The notes below the pieces were generated by a model. That model did no database searches and had not been told where the DNA came from. It saw only the letters and a list, made by a program, of their open reading frames with translations. 64,000 nucleotides of DNA. It comes from VGTK01 sp046327915 (GTDB lineage Bacteria > Desulfobacterota > Binatia > UBA12015). Location of the stretch: contig JAXLXO010000004.1 of the NCBI GenBank assembly GCA_046327915.1, positions 328,723 to 392,722 on the forward strand, given 5' to 3'. The translations under genes and the position numbers were made by a program. This document shows, piece after piece, positions 51,934 through 61,276 of the stretch. Numbering within the stretch: position 1 is the first letter of the stretch; each line of letters opens with the position of its first letter.

Positions 51934-54900
51934 ACCTCGGCGTCGTCTCCGTCAAGAACGACCGCGTCGTCTACTTCGCGATGCTGCTGATCCTCGTCGG
52001 CGGCTGGATCGCCTACGAGCAGCTCGGCCGTCTCGAGGACCCGGAATTCACCATCAAGGAAGCGCTGGTCATCACGCCGTATCCGGGCGCCAGCGCCGAG
52101 GAGGTCGCGCTCGAGGTCACCAACCCGATCGAGAGCGCGTGTCAGTCGCTCGGTCAGCTGCTGCGCGTCGAGTCCGAGTCGTCGCGCGGCATGTCGGTCG
52201 TGTCGGCGATCATCAAGGACCGCTACCACAAGGACGCGATCCCCCAGGTCTGGGACGAGCTGCGCCGCAAGATCAACGACGTGCAGTCGCAGCTGCCGCC
52301 CTCGGTGCGCGGGCGCTCCATCGTCGTCGACGACTTCGGCGACGTCTACGGCATCTTCCTGTCGATCACCGGCGACGGCTTCAACGAGGCCGAGCTGCGG
52401 CGCTACGCCGACTTCCTGCGCCGCGAGCTGCTGCAGGTCCCGGGCGTCAAGGCGATCGAGCTCTTCGGCGCGCAGCAGGACGTCGTCTACCTCGAGATCT
52501 CGCGCCAGCGTCTGGCGCAGCTCGGTGTCAACGAGCAGCACGTGTACGACCTGCTGCAGGCGCGCAACGTCGCCGCCGACGGCGGCCGCGTCGAGGTCGG
52601 CGGGCAGCACCTCGCGATCGACCCGAGCGGCGGCTTCGGCTCCGCCGACGCGATGCTCGATCTCGTGATCGGCTCCGACCGCTCGGGACGCCAGCTCTTC
52701 CTGCGCGACGTCGCAACCATCGAGCGCGGCCCGCAGGATCCGCCGCGCCGCCTGCTGCGCTTCGACGGCATGCCGGCGATCGGCCTCGGCATCTCGACGG
52801 TGCCGGGCGGCAACGTCGTCGTCATGGGCGAAGGCGTTCGCAAGAAGCTCGACGCGCTGAAGGCGGACCAGCCCCTCGGCATCGAGGTCGGAACGATCAA
52901 CTTCCAGCCCGAGGCCGTGTCCGCCGCGACCAGCGAGTTCATCTTCAACCTGCTGAAGGCGGTGTCGATCGTCATCGTCGTGCTGCTGATCGCGATGGGC
53001 GCGAAGACCGGCCTGATCATCGGCCTCGTGCTCTTCCTGACGATCATGGCGACGTTCCTCGTCATGTACGGCATCGGCGGCCTGCTGATGGAGCGCATCT
53101 CGCTCGGCGCGCTGATCATCGCGCTGTGCATGCTCACCGACAACGCCATCATCATGATCGAGGGCATCCGCGTCCGCATCGAGGCCGGCGCCGAGAAGCT
53201 CGGCGTCATCCGCGAGATGGTGATCGAGAACCAGTGGCCGCTGTTCGGCGCGACCGCGATCGGCATCATGGCGTTCGCCGCCATCGGCCTCTCGGAGGAC
53301 TCGACCGGCGAGTACACCAACTCGCTGTTCTGGGTCATCATGATCTCGCTCACGCTGAGCTGGATCTCGTCGGTCACGATCACGCCGCTGCTCGGCTACG
53401 TGATGTTCAACCCGGTCGAGGGCGGCGGGGCGAAGGCCGAGCCGAAGGATCCGTACGGCGGCGCCTTCTTCCAAGCCTACCTGCGCCTGCTGCGGCTGGC
53501 GATGCGCTGGCGCTGGACCGTGATCATCGCCTCGATCGCGCTCTTCGTTCTCGCGGCGGCGGGCTTCGGCCGCGTCAAGCAGAGCTTCTTCCCGCCCGCG
53601 ACGCGGCCGCAGTTCCTGGTCGACGTGTTCCTGCCGTCGGCGACCCACATCCGGGGCACCGAGCAGTTCGCCGACGAGATGGAGAAGTTCATCGCGGCGC
53701 AGAAGGGCGTCGAGCACGTGACGTCCTTCATCGGCGGCGGCGGCCTGCGCTTCCTGCTGGTGTACTCGCCCGAGCGCGAGAACCGCGCCTTCGTGCAGTT
53801 CCTGGTCGAGGTGGACGACGCGAACGACATCGACGCGCTCGCCGAGACGATCCAGCACGAGCTCGACGAGAACCACCCCGAGGCGAACGGCGTCGCGAAG
53901 AAGTTCCTGCTCGGCCCGGGCGGCGGCGGCCGCGTGCAGGCGCGCTTCCGCGGCCCCGACGCGAACGAGCTGCGCAAGCTCGCCGACCAGGCGATCGCGG
54001 TCATCGACGCGGACGGCGGCGCGAAGGGCGTGCGCACCGACTGGCGCGAGCGCGAGAAGGTCATCCGTCCCGACGTGCTCGAGCTGCAGGCGCGCCGCAA
54101 CGGCATCACGCGCGCCGACATCGCGGCGACGCTCGAGACCAGCTTCGGCGGGCGCGTGGTCGGCTTCTACCGCGAGCCCGGGGACGTCGGCGTCGGCCGC
54201 TTCCCGCAGGAGTCGCGGCTGCTGCCGATCGTCGCGCGTCCGCCGCTCGCCGAGCGCAGCGACGTCGCGTCGCTCGACAGCCTGCAGATCTGGAGCCCGG
54301 TCGCGGGCCGCATGATCCCGCTCGCGCAGGTCGTGTCCGGCGTCGAGGTCGCGTGGGAGGATCCGGTGGTGGCGCGCCGCGACCGCTTCCCGACGATCAC
54401 CGTGCACGCCGACCCGCGCACCGGTCTGCCGAGCGAGCTCTTCAACCGCGTCCGCAGCGGCATCGAGGCGATCCCGCTGCCGCCGGGCTACTCCTTCGAG
54501 TGGGGCGGCGAGTTCGAGGACTCGACGCGCGCGCGCCGCGCTCTCGCGCGTCCGCTGCCGGCGACCTTCGTCCTGATGGTGTTCATCGTCGTCTGCCTGT
54601 TCAACTCGGTGCGTGCGACGCTGGTGGTGTGGCTGATCGTCCCGCTGGCGATCATCGGGGTCACCGGCGGCCTGCTGGCGACCAACATGCCGTTCGGCTT
54701 CATGTCGCTGCTCGGCGTGCTGAGTCTCGGCGGCGAGCAGATCAAGAACTCGATCGTCGTGCTGAGCAAGATCCGCAACGAGGTCGACGCGGGCACGCCC
54801 GAGTACGACGCGATCCTCAAGGGCTGCGTGTCGAAGATCCGCCCGGTGCTGATGGTCGCGCTCACGACCGTGCTCGGAATGATCCCGCTGACGCAGGATC

Positions 54901-55019
54901 CGTTCTTCGCGTCGATGGCCGTGTGCATCATGTTCGGCCTGTCGTTCGCGTGCGTGCTGACGCTGCTGGTGATGCCGGCGCTCTACTGCATCCTGTTCCG
55001 CGTGCAGGAGCCGGCCTGA
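51930..55019 (+). CDS. RND-family efflux transporter permease
   Basis: A 1029-residue pump with 12 transmembrane helices and two large periplasmic loops. N-terminal LVITPYPGASAEEVALEVTNPIE is diagnostic. The proton-relay TM4 motif reads LTDNAIIMIEGI, with one of the AcrB aspartate pair kept and the second replaced by Asn, as in many HAE/heavy-metal-type relatives. The TM10 lysine is kept in EQIKNSIVVLSK. The start is GTG, overlapping the adaptor. Substrate cannot be told from sequence; without an outer-membrane channel nearby it probably borrows a TolC homologue. Confidence 0.94.
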   Translation: MNLGVVSVKNDRVVYFAMLLILVGGWIAYEQLGRLEDPEFTIKEALVITPYPGASAEEVALEVTNPIESACQSLGQLLRVESESSRGMSVVSAIIKDRYHKDAIPQVWDELRRKINDVQSQLPPSVRGRSIVVDDFGDVYGIFLSITGDGFNEAELRRYADFLRRELLQVPGVKAIELFGAQQDVVYLEISRQRLAQLGVNEQHVYDLLQARNVAADGGRVEVGGQHLAIDPSGGFGSADAMLDLVIGSDRSGRQLFLRDVATIERGPQDPPRRLLRFDGMPAIGLGISTVPGGNVVVMGEGVRKKLDALKADQPLGIEVGTINFQPEAVSAATSEFIFNLLKAVSIVIVVLLIAMGAKTGLIIGLVLFLTIMATFLVMYGIGGLLMERISLGALIIALCMLTDNAIIMIEGIRVRIEAGAEKLGVIREMVIENQWPLFGATAIGIMAFAAIGLSEDSTGEYTNSLFWVIMISLTLSWISSVTITPLLGYVMFNPVEGGGAKAEPKDPYGGAFFQAYLRLLRLAMRWRWTVIIASIALFVLAAAGFGRVKQSFFPPATRPQFLVDVFLPSATHIRGTEQFADEMEKFIAAQKGVEHVTSFIGGGGLRFLLVYSPERENRAFVQFLVEVDDANDIDALAETIQHELDENHPEANGVAKKFLLGPGGGGRVQARFRGPDANELRKLADQAIAVIDADGGAKGVRTDWREREKVIRPDVLELQARRNGITRADIAATLETSFGGRVVGFYREPGDVGVGRFPQESRLLPIVARPPLAERSDVASLDSLQIWSPVAGRMIPLAQVVSGVEVAWEDPVVARRDRFPTITVHADPRTGLPSELFNRVRSGIEAIPLPPGYSFEWGGEFEDSTRARRALARPLPATFVLMVFIVVCLFNSVRATLVVWLIVPLAIIGVTGGLLATNMPFGFMSLLGVLSLGGEQIKNSIVVLSKIRNEVDAGTPEYDAILKGCVSKIRPVLMVALTTVLGMIPLTQDPFFASMAVCIMFGLSFACVLTLLVMPALYCILFRVQEPA

Positions 55020-55031
55020 CGCGCGGGACGC

Positions 55032-56861
55032 TCAGGGCGGCAGGAGGATCGGGACCAGAGCGACGCTGATCGCCAGAACCAGCAGCGCGAACGGAACGCC
55101 CAGCTTGACGAAGTCGAAGAACGCGTAGTCGCCGGGTCCTGCGACCAGCGCGTTCACCGGCGACGAGATCGGCGTCATGAACGCGGTGGACGCGGCGAGC
55201 GCCACGATCATCGCGAACGGATACGGCGAGGCGTGGATCTCGTCCGCGACGCTGAGCGCGACCGGCGCCATCAGCACCGCGGTCGCGGTGTTCGAGACGA
55301 ACATCCCGAGCACCGCGGTGATCACGAAGAGGCACGCGAGCACGCCGCGGATGCCGAGGTCGGTCGTGAGGTGCAGCAGCGCCTCCGCGGCGAGCTCGGT
55401 GCCGCCGGTGCGCTCGAGTGCGAGCGAGAACGGCAGCATGCCGACGATCAGCACCAGGCTCTTCCAGTGGATCGCCCGATACGCGTCGTCGAGGTCGATG
55501 CAGCGCAGCGCACCGAGCAGCAGGCAGCCGATGAGCCCGGCCTGGACGTTCGGCACCGCACCCGTGACCATCAGCGCGACCGTCAGCCCGAGGCAGAAGA
55601 GCGCGCGCGGCGCGCGCCCGGGGACCGGCAGCACGTCGTCGCGCTCCGCGGGCAGCTGCAGGAGGACGAGATCGCGGCCGCCGCGCAGCCCGTCGATGTC
55701 CTTCCACGAGCCGACCACCAGCAGCGTGTCGCCGATGCGCAGCTGCTCGTCGCGCAGCACGGCGCGGCGCGCGGCGCGTCCGCGGCGCAGCCCGATGACC
55801 GTCAAGCCGAAGCGCGTGCGCAGCTGCGACTCGATCACCGTGTGGCCGACCAGCTCCGAATCGGCGCCGACCATCACCTCGGCCATGCCGATGTCCTGCG
55901 CGCGGTCGCTGAAGTAGGCGCCGGTCAGCGGCAGCTCCTCGAGGCCGAACTCGGTGCGCAGGCGGTCCGGGTTCGCGGCGCTCGGTTGCAGCAGGTCGAC
56001 CAGCAGCACGTCGTCGGCCCGCAGCTCGGTGCTCGCGCTCGGGCGGAACACCTCGCTGCGAAAGCGCCCCGGGCGCTCGATCGCGACGATGTTCGCGCCC
56101 GCCGACGCGCGCAGGCCGAGCGCGTCGAGGCGGCGCCCGACCAGCGGCGAGGTCGCGACGACGCGCAGACGGTATTCGCGGTCGGCGAGACCGTAATGCG
56201 CGATCCAGCCCGCGAGCGTGGGCCGCGCGGCGGCCTCGGAGCCGCCGGCGACCTCCGCCGGCAGCCAGCGCCGCGCGAACAGCATGTACGCGACGCCGAG
56301 CGCGAGCACCGGTCCGCCGTACGGCGTGAACGCGAAGAACGAGAAGCCCGGCGAGCCGCCGCGCACCAGCGCCGCGTTGACGATCAGGTTCGGCGTGGTC
56401 GCGACCAGCGTCAGCATGCCGCTGATCAGCGCCGCCACGCTGAGCGGCATCATGAGCCGGCTCGGCGCGGTACCCGTGCTCTGCGCGACGCGCAGCACGA
56501 TCGGGATGAAGATCGCGACCACCGCGGTCGAGCTCATCACCGAGCCCAGCCCCGCGACGCAGACCATGAGCGTCGCGACGAGCCGCGGCTCGCTGTCGCC
56601 GGCGCGCGCGGCCAGCCAGTCGCCCACGCGCCGCGCGACGCCGGTGCGGACGAGTCCCTCGCCCAGCACGAAGAGCGCCGCGACCAGCACCACGTTGGGG
56701 TCGCTGAAGCCCGCCAGCGCCTCGGACATGCTGAGCACGCCGGTGAACGGCAGGCACACCATCGCGAGCAGCGCGATCGCGTCCATGCGCGGGCGTCCGC
56801 GCGCGAACAGGACGATCGCGACCGCGAGGCAGGCGAGGACGACGGCGAGTTGCGTGCTCAT
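55032..56861 (-). CDS. SLC13/DASS-type permease with two TrkA-C domains
   Basis: A 609-residue transporter. Two membrane halves carry the DASS signatures MSSTAVVAIFIPIVLR with ATTPNLIVNAALV, and FVSNTATAVLMAPVALS with ISSPVNALVAGPGDYAF. Between them (about 215-400) are two RCK_C/TrkA-C regulatory domains (LVGRRLDALGLRASAGANIVAIER; LVGHTVIESQLRTRFGLTVIGLRRG) that in relatives bind nucleotides or ions. The family moves sulfate, dicarboxylates or related anions with sodium. It ends a run of same-strand genes; MarC precedes by 30 nt. Confidence 0.9.
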   Translation of the reverse strand: MSTQLAVVLACLAVAIVLFARGRPRMDAIALLAMVCLPFTGVLSMSEALAGFSDPNVVLVAALFVLGEGLVRTGVARRVGDWLAARAGDSEPRLVATLMVCVAGLGSVMSSTAVVAIFIPIVLRVAQSTGTAPSRLMMPLSVAALISGMLTLVATTPNLIVNAALVRGGSPGFSFFAFTPYGGPVLALGVAYMLFARRWLPAEVAGGSEAAARPTLAGWIAHYGLADREYRLRVVATSPLVGRRLDALGLRASAGANIVAIERPGRFRSEVFRPSASTELRADDVLLVDLLQPSAANPDRLRTEFGLEELPLTGAYFSDRAQDIGMAEVMVGADSELVGHTVIESQLRTRFGLTVIGLRRGRAARRAVLRDEQLRIGDTLLVVGSWKDIDGLRGGRDLVLLQLPAERDDVLPVPGRAPRALFCLGLTVALMVTGAVPNVQAGLIGCLLLGALRCIDLDDAYRAIHWKSLVLIVGMLPFSLALERTGGTELAAEALLHLTTDLGIRGVLACLFVITAVLGMFVSNTATAVLMAPVALSVADEIHASPYPFAMIVALAASTAFMTPISSPVNALVAGPGDYAFFDFVKLGVPFALLVLAISVALVPILLPP

Positions 56862-56891
56862 GCGGCGTCTCGCCGGTCCTGCATGCGCGGC

Positions 56892-57533
56892 TCAGTGGTA
56901 GACGGCGGGACTCGGTAAAGCGAAGAAGTCCGCGATTCCGGTGAGGACCAGCTGCGCGCCGATCGCCACCAGGACGAGCCCCATGAAGCGCACCACGATG
57001 CCCTGCCCGCGCGCGCCGAGGCGCTGCTGCAGCCAGCCCGACATCGTGAGCACGAGCCACACCACCACCGCGAGCACCGCGATCGCGATCAGCACCAGCC
57101 ACGGACGTCCGGCGATCGAGTTGCGCGCGACCATCGTCATCGCGGTGATGATCGTGCCGGGACCGGCGATGAGCGGCATCGCGAGCGGCACGATGAACGG
57201 ATCGGCGGCACCCTGCGCGCCGTCCTCGGGCGAGTCCGAGGCCTTGCTGCGCAGCATGTCCAGTCCGGTGAGCGTCACGACGAGCCCGCCGCCGGCACGG
57301 AAGGCCGCGAACGAGATGCCGAACAGCTCGAGGACCGTCCCGCCGATCAGCACCGCGCCCGCGAGGATCAGGAACACCGCGATCGACACGCGGTTCGCGG
57401 CGTGGCGCATCGCGGCCGGATCGTGGCGCGGCACCATCGCGTGGAAGATCGGCACCGCCGCGAACGGGTTCGCGATCGCGATCAGCGCGATCACCGCCTG
57501 CAGGACGGTGCCGAAGTCGGATTCGGTCTGCAT
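56892..57533 (-). CDS. MarC/UPF0056 family membrane protein
   Basis: A 213-residue, six-helix protein. MarC signatures are IAIANPFAAVPIFHAM near the N-terminus and PLAMPLIAGPGTIITAM in the middle. The family's function is unknown; E. coli MarC is not, despite its name, needed for multidrug resistance. It sits 30 nt after the NhaC gene and 30 nt before the SLC13 gene, a spacing that suggests one transcript. Confidence 0.92.
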   Translation of the reverse strand: MQTESDFGTVLQAVIALIAIANPFAAVPIFHAMVPRHDPAAMRHAANRVSIAVFLILAGAVLIGGTVLELFGISFAAFRAGGGLVVTLTGLDMLRSKASDSPEDGAQGAADPFIVPLAMPLIAGPGTIITAMTMVARNSIAGRPWLVLIAIAVLAVVVWLVLTMSGWLQQRLGARGQGIVVRFMGLVLVAIGAQLVLTGIADFFALPSPAVYH

Positions 57534-57563
57534 CGTGGGGGAGTCCTCAGGCGTCGCGGCGGA

Positions 57564-59012
57564 TCATGGCTGTCCCGCCCCCTGCCCGTTCGCCCTCGCG
57601 CCCATCGAGGCGAAGACGACGGTGAGAATCGGGCTCAGAATGCAGAAGAAGGCGTAGGGCGCGTAGCTGAACGTCGCGACGCCGAGAGTGGCCGCCATGT
57701 AGGCGCCGCAGCTGTTCCACGGGATCAGCGCCGACGTCACCGTGCCCGAGTCGCCGATGGCGCGCGACAGCGCGACCGGCGGCAGGCCGCGCTCGAGGAA
57801 CGCGTTCTTGAACATGCGCCCCGGCAGCACGATCGCGATGTACTGGTCGGCGGTGACGACGTTGGTCGCGATGACCGACGCGACGAGATAGCTCACCAGC
57901 GCGCCGACCGACTTCGCGGCCGCGATCACCGGGCTCATCAGGCGCTCGAGGACGCCCGCCTTCTCGACCACGCCGCCGAACGCGAGCGCCGTGATGATGA
58001 GCCAGATGGTGCCGAGCATGCTCGCCATGCCGCCGCGCGAGATCAGCCGGTCGATCGCGGCGTCGCCGGTGGACGACTTGTAGCCGTCCGCGAGCGCGAG
58101 CCAGACGCCCTTCAGGAGTCCGAGCGGCGTCGGCAGGTGCGCGGCGTCGGCGTACGCGACCACGCGGTCCGGCGCGACGAAGATCGCGAGGATGCCGCCG
58201 GCGACCGCGCCGATGAAGATCGTGGTGAACGGCGGATACTTCAGCAGCGCCATGCCGATCACCAGTACCAGCGGCAGGAACAGCACCGGCGAGACGTTGA
58301 ACAGCTGCTTGATGGCGTCGATCTTGTGCGAGGCGTCGAAGTCGCCGGGCGAGCCCAGCGACCAGAACAGCACCAGCGAGATCGCCAGCGCGGGGGCGGA
58401 CGTCATCATCACCGCACGGATGTGGTGGTAGAGGTCGGCGCCGGCGACCGCCGCGGCGAGGTTCGTCGAGTCGGACAGCGGCGACGACTTGTCGCCGAAG
58501 TACGCGCCCGAGATGATCGCCGCCGCGCTGATCGCGGGGTCGAGGCCCATGTTGGCGCCGATGCCCATGAGGCCGATGCCGATCGTGCCGACGACCGTCC
58601 ACGAGCTGCCGATGCTGAGCGCGACCACGCCGCAGATGATCGCCGCGGTGACGTAGAAGTAGTTCGGGTGCAGCAGGTGCAGCCCGTAGTAGACCATCGC
58701 GACCAGCGTACCGCTCATCGCCCACGTGCCGATCAGCGAGCCGACCGCGAGCAGGATGAACATCGCGCCGATGCCCGACGAGACACTCGCGACCGCCGCC
58801 TCCTGCAGCTCGTCGAGCGTGTAGCCCGCGCGCCAGCCGACGAACGCGCCGATCATGGTCGCGACGGTGAGCGCGACCTGGTTCGGTCCGAGCGCGCCGG
58901 CATCGCCGAACAGGAAGAACGACAGCGCCACCAGCACGATCAGGCTCGCGATCGGGACCATCGCCTCGGTCGCGGAAAGCTGCCGGCGGTCGCTGTCGGT
59001 CGGGGAGCTCAT
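57564..59012 (-). CDS. nhaC: NhaC-family Na+/H+ antiporter
   Basis: A 482-residue antiporter with about 11 helices. Signature segments are SSWTVVGTIGIGLMGIGANMGLDPAISAAAIISGAYFGDKSSPLSDSTNLAA and VALSRAIGDSGTVTSALIPWNSCGAYMAATLG. The Asp in GDKSSPLSD is the likely ion-binding site. It uses the proton gradient to expel sodium or, in reverse, to help cytoplasmic pH. ATG 59012 gives a short soluble N-tail before the first helix. It is 71 nt after the outer-membrane protein gene and 30 nt before marC. Confidence 0.94.
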   Translation of the reverse strand: MSSPTDSDRRQLSATEAMVPIASLIVLVALSFFLFGDAGALGPNQVALTVATMIGAFVGWRAGYTLDELQEAAVASVSSGIGAMFILLAVGSLIGTWAMSGTLVAMVYYGLHLLHPNYFYVTAAIICGVVALSIGSSWTVVGTIGIGLMGIGANMGLDPAISAAAIISGAYFGDKSSPLSDSTNLAAAVAGADLYHHIRAVMMTSAPALAISLVLFWSLGSPGDFDASHKIDAIKQLFNVSPVLFLPLVLVIGMALLKYPPFTTIFIGAVAGGILAIFVAPDRVVAYADAAHLPTPLGLLKGVWLALADGYKSSTGDAAIDRLISRGGMASMLGTIWLIITALAFGGVVEKAGVLERLMSPVIAAAKSVGALVSYLVASVIATNVVTADQYIAIVLPGRMFKNAFLERGLPPVALSRAIGDSGTVTSALIPWNSCGAYMAATLGVATFSYAPYAFFCILSPILTVVFASMGARANGQGAGQP

Positions 59013-59083
59013 GAATGGATCTCCGGGCGGCGGCCCGTCGTCGCCGGGCCGCGAGAGCGCTGAACGAGGCGCGCCGGGTCGTG

Positions 59084-59977
59084 TCAGGGCTGCTGCGGGC
59101 GCTCGAGGACGTACGACATCATCAGGCGGACGCCGACGAACTGGTTCTTGCCGGCGTTCACGTTGAGCTCGGCGAACGGCAGCAGCTGGTACGAGATGAA
59201 GCCGCCGAAGTCGTCGTCGTCGTAGAGGTTGTTGTGCGGCTCGTAGAAGCCGCCCGAGCGCAGGCCCGCGCCGAAGTTGTACGACACGCCGAACGAGTAC
59301 ACGGCGGCGTTCGTGAACTGGCCGCCGTTCGGCCAGATGCCGCCCCAGTAGACGTTGCCCGAGAACGCGAGGCGACGTCCGATCACCTCGCTGACCGAGG
59401 TGCCGAGGTTCAGCTCGTTGAACGAGCTCGTCTGCGCGTCGTAGAACACCGTGCCCGCGACGGCGGTGGACTCCCAGTCGCTGCTGCGGCCCCACAGGTC
59501 GGCGAGACCGAACGTGCGGAAGCGCGCGAAGTCGCGATCGTTCGCCGGCGCGTTCTTGTTGCGCCGATAGGTGGGCTCGAAGCTGAGCTCGAACGGCACC
59601 GACCACTTCGAGTTGACGTAGCCGAAGCCGGCGCCCACCTCGGTGCGGAACTTCTGGTTACGGTACGTCGGGCCGGCGATCGCCGTCTGCACCTGCGGCG
59701 TCGTCTGCAGAAGGGAGAAAGGGCCGGGGAGCGTGTACCTCTCCTTCTCGGCGGGAGCCTTCTCCTCCTCGACGAAGACGTCCCACGGGTCCTGCTCCGG
59801 CTGAACGGACGGCGGGGCGCCGTCGCTCTCGGTGTAGACCTCGCCGGGCGCGACCTGGCCGTCGCGCACGAGGAACTTGTCGGCCTCGGCGTGCGCTGCG
59901 GGCGCCCAGGAGAGCAGCGCCGCCGCAAGCAGCGCCGCTCCCCCGACACGGACCTTCCTCGCGTCGCGCGAGCGCAC
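59084..59977 (-). CDS. Outer-membrane beta-barrel protein linked to arginine deiminase
   Basis: A 297-residue exported protein starting at GTG 59977, 4 nt after the arcA stop, so probably translated with it. The signal peptide ends at APAAHA. A Pro/Glu-rich linker (about 45-85) precedes amphipathic strands typical of a small porin (KFRTEVGAGFGYVNSKWSV, FSGNVYWGGIWPN, YSFGVSYNFGAGLRS, FVGVRLMMSYVLE). The family is not named. Linkage suggests that it admits arginine or releases citrulline or ammonium. Confidence 0.78.
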   Translation of the reverse strand: MRSRDARKVRVGGAALLAAALLSWAPAAHAEADKFLVRDGQVAPGEVYTESDGAPPSVQPEQDPWDVFVEEEKAPAEKERYTLPGPFSLLQTTPQVQTAIAGPTYRNQKFRTEVGAGFGYVNSKWSVPFELSFEPTYRRNKNAPANDRDFARFRTFGLADLWGRSSDWESTAVAGTVFYDAQTSSFNELNLGTSVSEVIGRRLAFSGNVYWGGIWPNGGQFTNAAVYSFGVSYNFGAGLRSGGFYEPHNNLYDDDDFGGFISYQLLPFAELNVNAGKNQFVGVRLMMSYVLERPQQP

Positions 59978-59981
59978 CGCC

Positions 59982-61229
59982 TCAGAACTCCACGGCGTCG
60001 CGGACGATCGGGCACGTCATGCAGTGTCCGCCGCCACGTCCGCGGCCGAGCTCGGCGCCGACGATCGAGATCACCTCGATGCCCTGCTTGCGCAGCAGCG
60101 TGTTGGTGTACGTGTTGCGGTCGTACGCGAAGACGACGCCCGGCGACGCGCAGACCAGATTCGCGCCGCTGTCCCACTGCGTGCGCTCGCGCATGTAGGC
60201 GGTGCCGCCGGTCTCGACGATGCGCATCTTCTTGACGCCGAGCGCGTCGGCGACGGTGTCGACGAACCCCTTCTCGTCCTTGCGCAGGTCGACCGTGCCC
60301 GGCTTCGAGCCAGGACGGTACGAGTACGCGTGGATGTGATTGACGATGTCCGGGTAGTACAGGACGCAGTCGCGATCGGCGAAGGTGAAGATGGTGTCGA
60401 GGTGCATCGCCGCGCGCAGCTTCGGCATCGCGGCGACGATGACGCGCTCCGCGGCACCCTTCGCGAACAGCGCCGCGGCCAGCTGGCTGATGCCCTGGCG
60501 CGAGGTGCGCTCGCTCATGCCGATGAGCACGTTGCCCTTGCCGATCGGCATGACGTCGCCGCCCTCGACCGTGGCGAGGCCGTGGTCCTGCGTCGGATCG
60601 CCCCACCAGACGTTCACCTTGCCCGCGAAGTCCGGGTGGAACTTGTAGATCGACGTGGTGAGGATGGTCTCCTCGTGGCGCGCCGGCCAGTAGAGCGGGT
60701 TCAGCGTCACGCCGCCGTAGATCCAGCACGTCGTGTCGCGCGTGTAGAGCGTGTTCGGCAGCGGCGGCAGCAGGTACTCGGTGACGCCGGCCGCGTCCTT
60801 GATCAGCGTCAGCATCTGGCCGCCGAGCTTCTCGGGGAACTCCTCGGTGGACAGGCCGCCGATCAGCGTCTCCGCGAGGTCGCGGTTCGAGAGGCCGTTC
60901 AGGTAGCTCTTGATCTCGTCGATCAGGCCGAGGCCGACCTGGTTCGGCACCACCTGGTTGTCGATGATCCACTTCTTCGCCTCGGGGACGGCCACCGTCT
61001 GCTCGAGGAGGTTGTGCATCTCGAGGACCTCGATGCCGCGGTCGCGCATCTTGGTCATGAAGTCGAAGTGGTCGCGCTTCGCGTTCTCGACCCAGAGCAC
61101 GTCGTCGAACAGGAGGGCGTCGCAGTTGCTCGGCGTGAGCCGCTGATGCGCGCGACCGGGCGCGCACACCATGACCTTGCGCAGCTGTCCGACTTCCGAG
61201 TGGACGCCGAATGCGTTGGACTCCGCCAT
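59982..61229 (-). CDS. arcA: Arginine deiminase
   Basis: A 415-residue hydrolase converting arginine to citrulline and ammonia. Catalytic Cys403 is in GGGHCMTC; the His/Asp/Glu set is in AMHLDTIF, YTRDTTCW and VEGGDVM. N-terminal FGVHSEVGQLRKVMVCAPG is diagnostic. A GGAG precedes ATG 61229. The arginine/ornithine-type antiporter lies 47 nt upstream on the same strand. Carbamate kinase and ornithine carbamoyltransferase, normally with it, are absent, so here it may serve ammonia production and acid tolerance rather than ATP synthesis. Confidence 0.96.
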   Translation of the reverse strand: MAESNAFGVHSEVGQLRKVMVCAPGRAHQRLTPSNCDALLFDDVLWVENAKRDHFDFMTKMRDRGIEVLEMHNLLEQTVAVPEAKKWIIDNQVVPNQVGLGLIDEIKSYLNGLSNRDLAETLIGGLSTEEFPEKLGGQMLTLIKDAAGVTEYLLPPLPNTLYTRDTTCWIYGGVTLNPLYWPARHEETILTTSIYKFHPDFAGKVNVWWGDPTQDHGLATVEGGDVMPIGKGNVLIGMSERTSRQGISQLAAALFAKGAAERVIVAAMPKLRAAMHLDTIFTFADRDCVLYYPDIVNHIHAYSYRPGSKPGTVDLRKDEKGFVDTVADALGVKKMRIVETGGTAYMRERTQWDSGANLVCASPGVVFAYDRNTYTNTLLRKQGIEVISIVGAELGRGRGGGHCMTCPIVRDAVEF

Positions 61230-61276
61230 GACAATTCTCCTTTCGCTGACCGGAACGCGCGAGTCGTTCGGATGGT

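Noticed and set aside
51930..55019. Loss of the AcrB Asp408 equivalent as evidence of an inactive pump
   Set aside because: An Asp-Asn pair is common in other RND subfamilies, and the TM10 lysine is intact.
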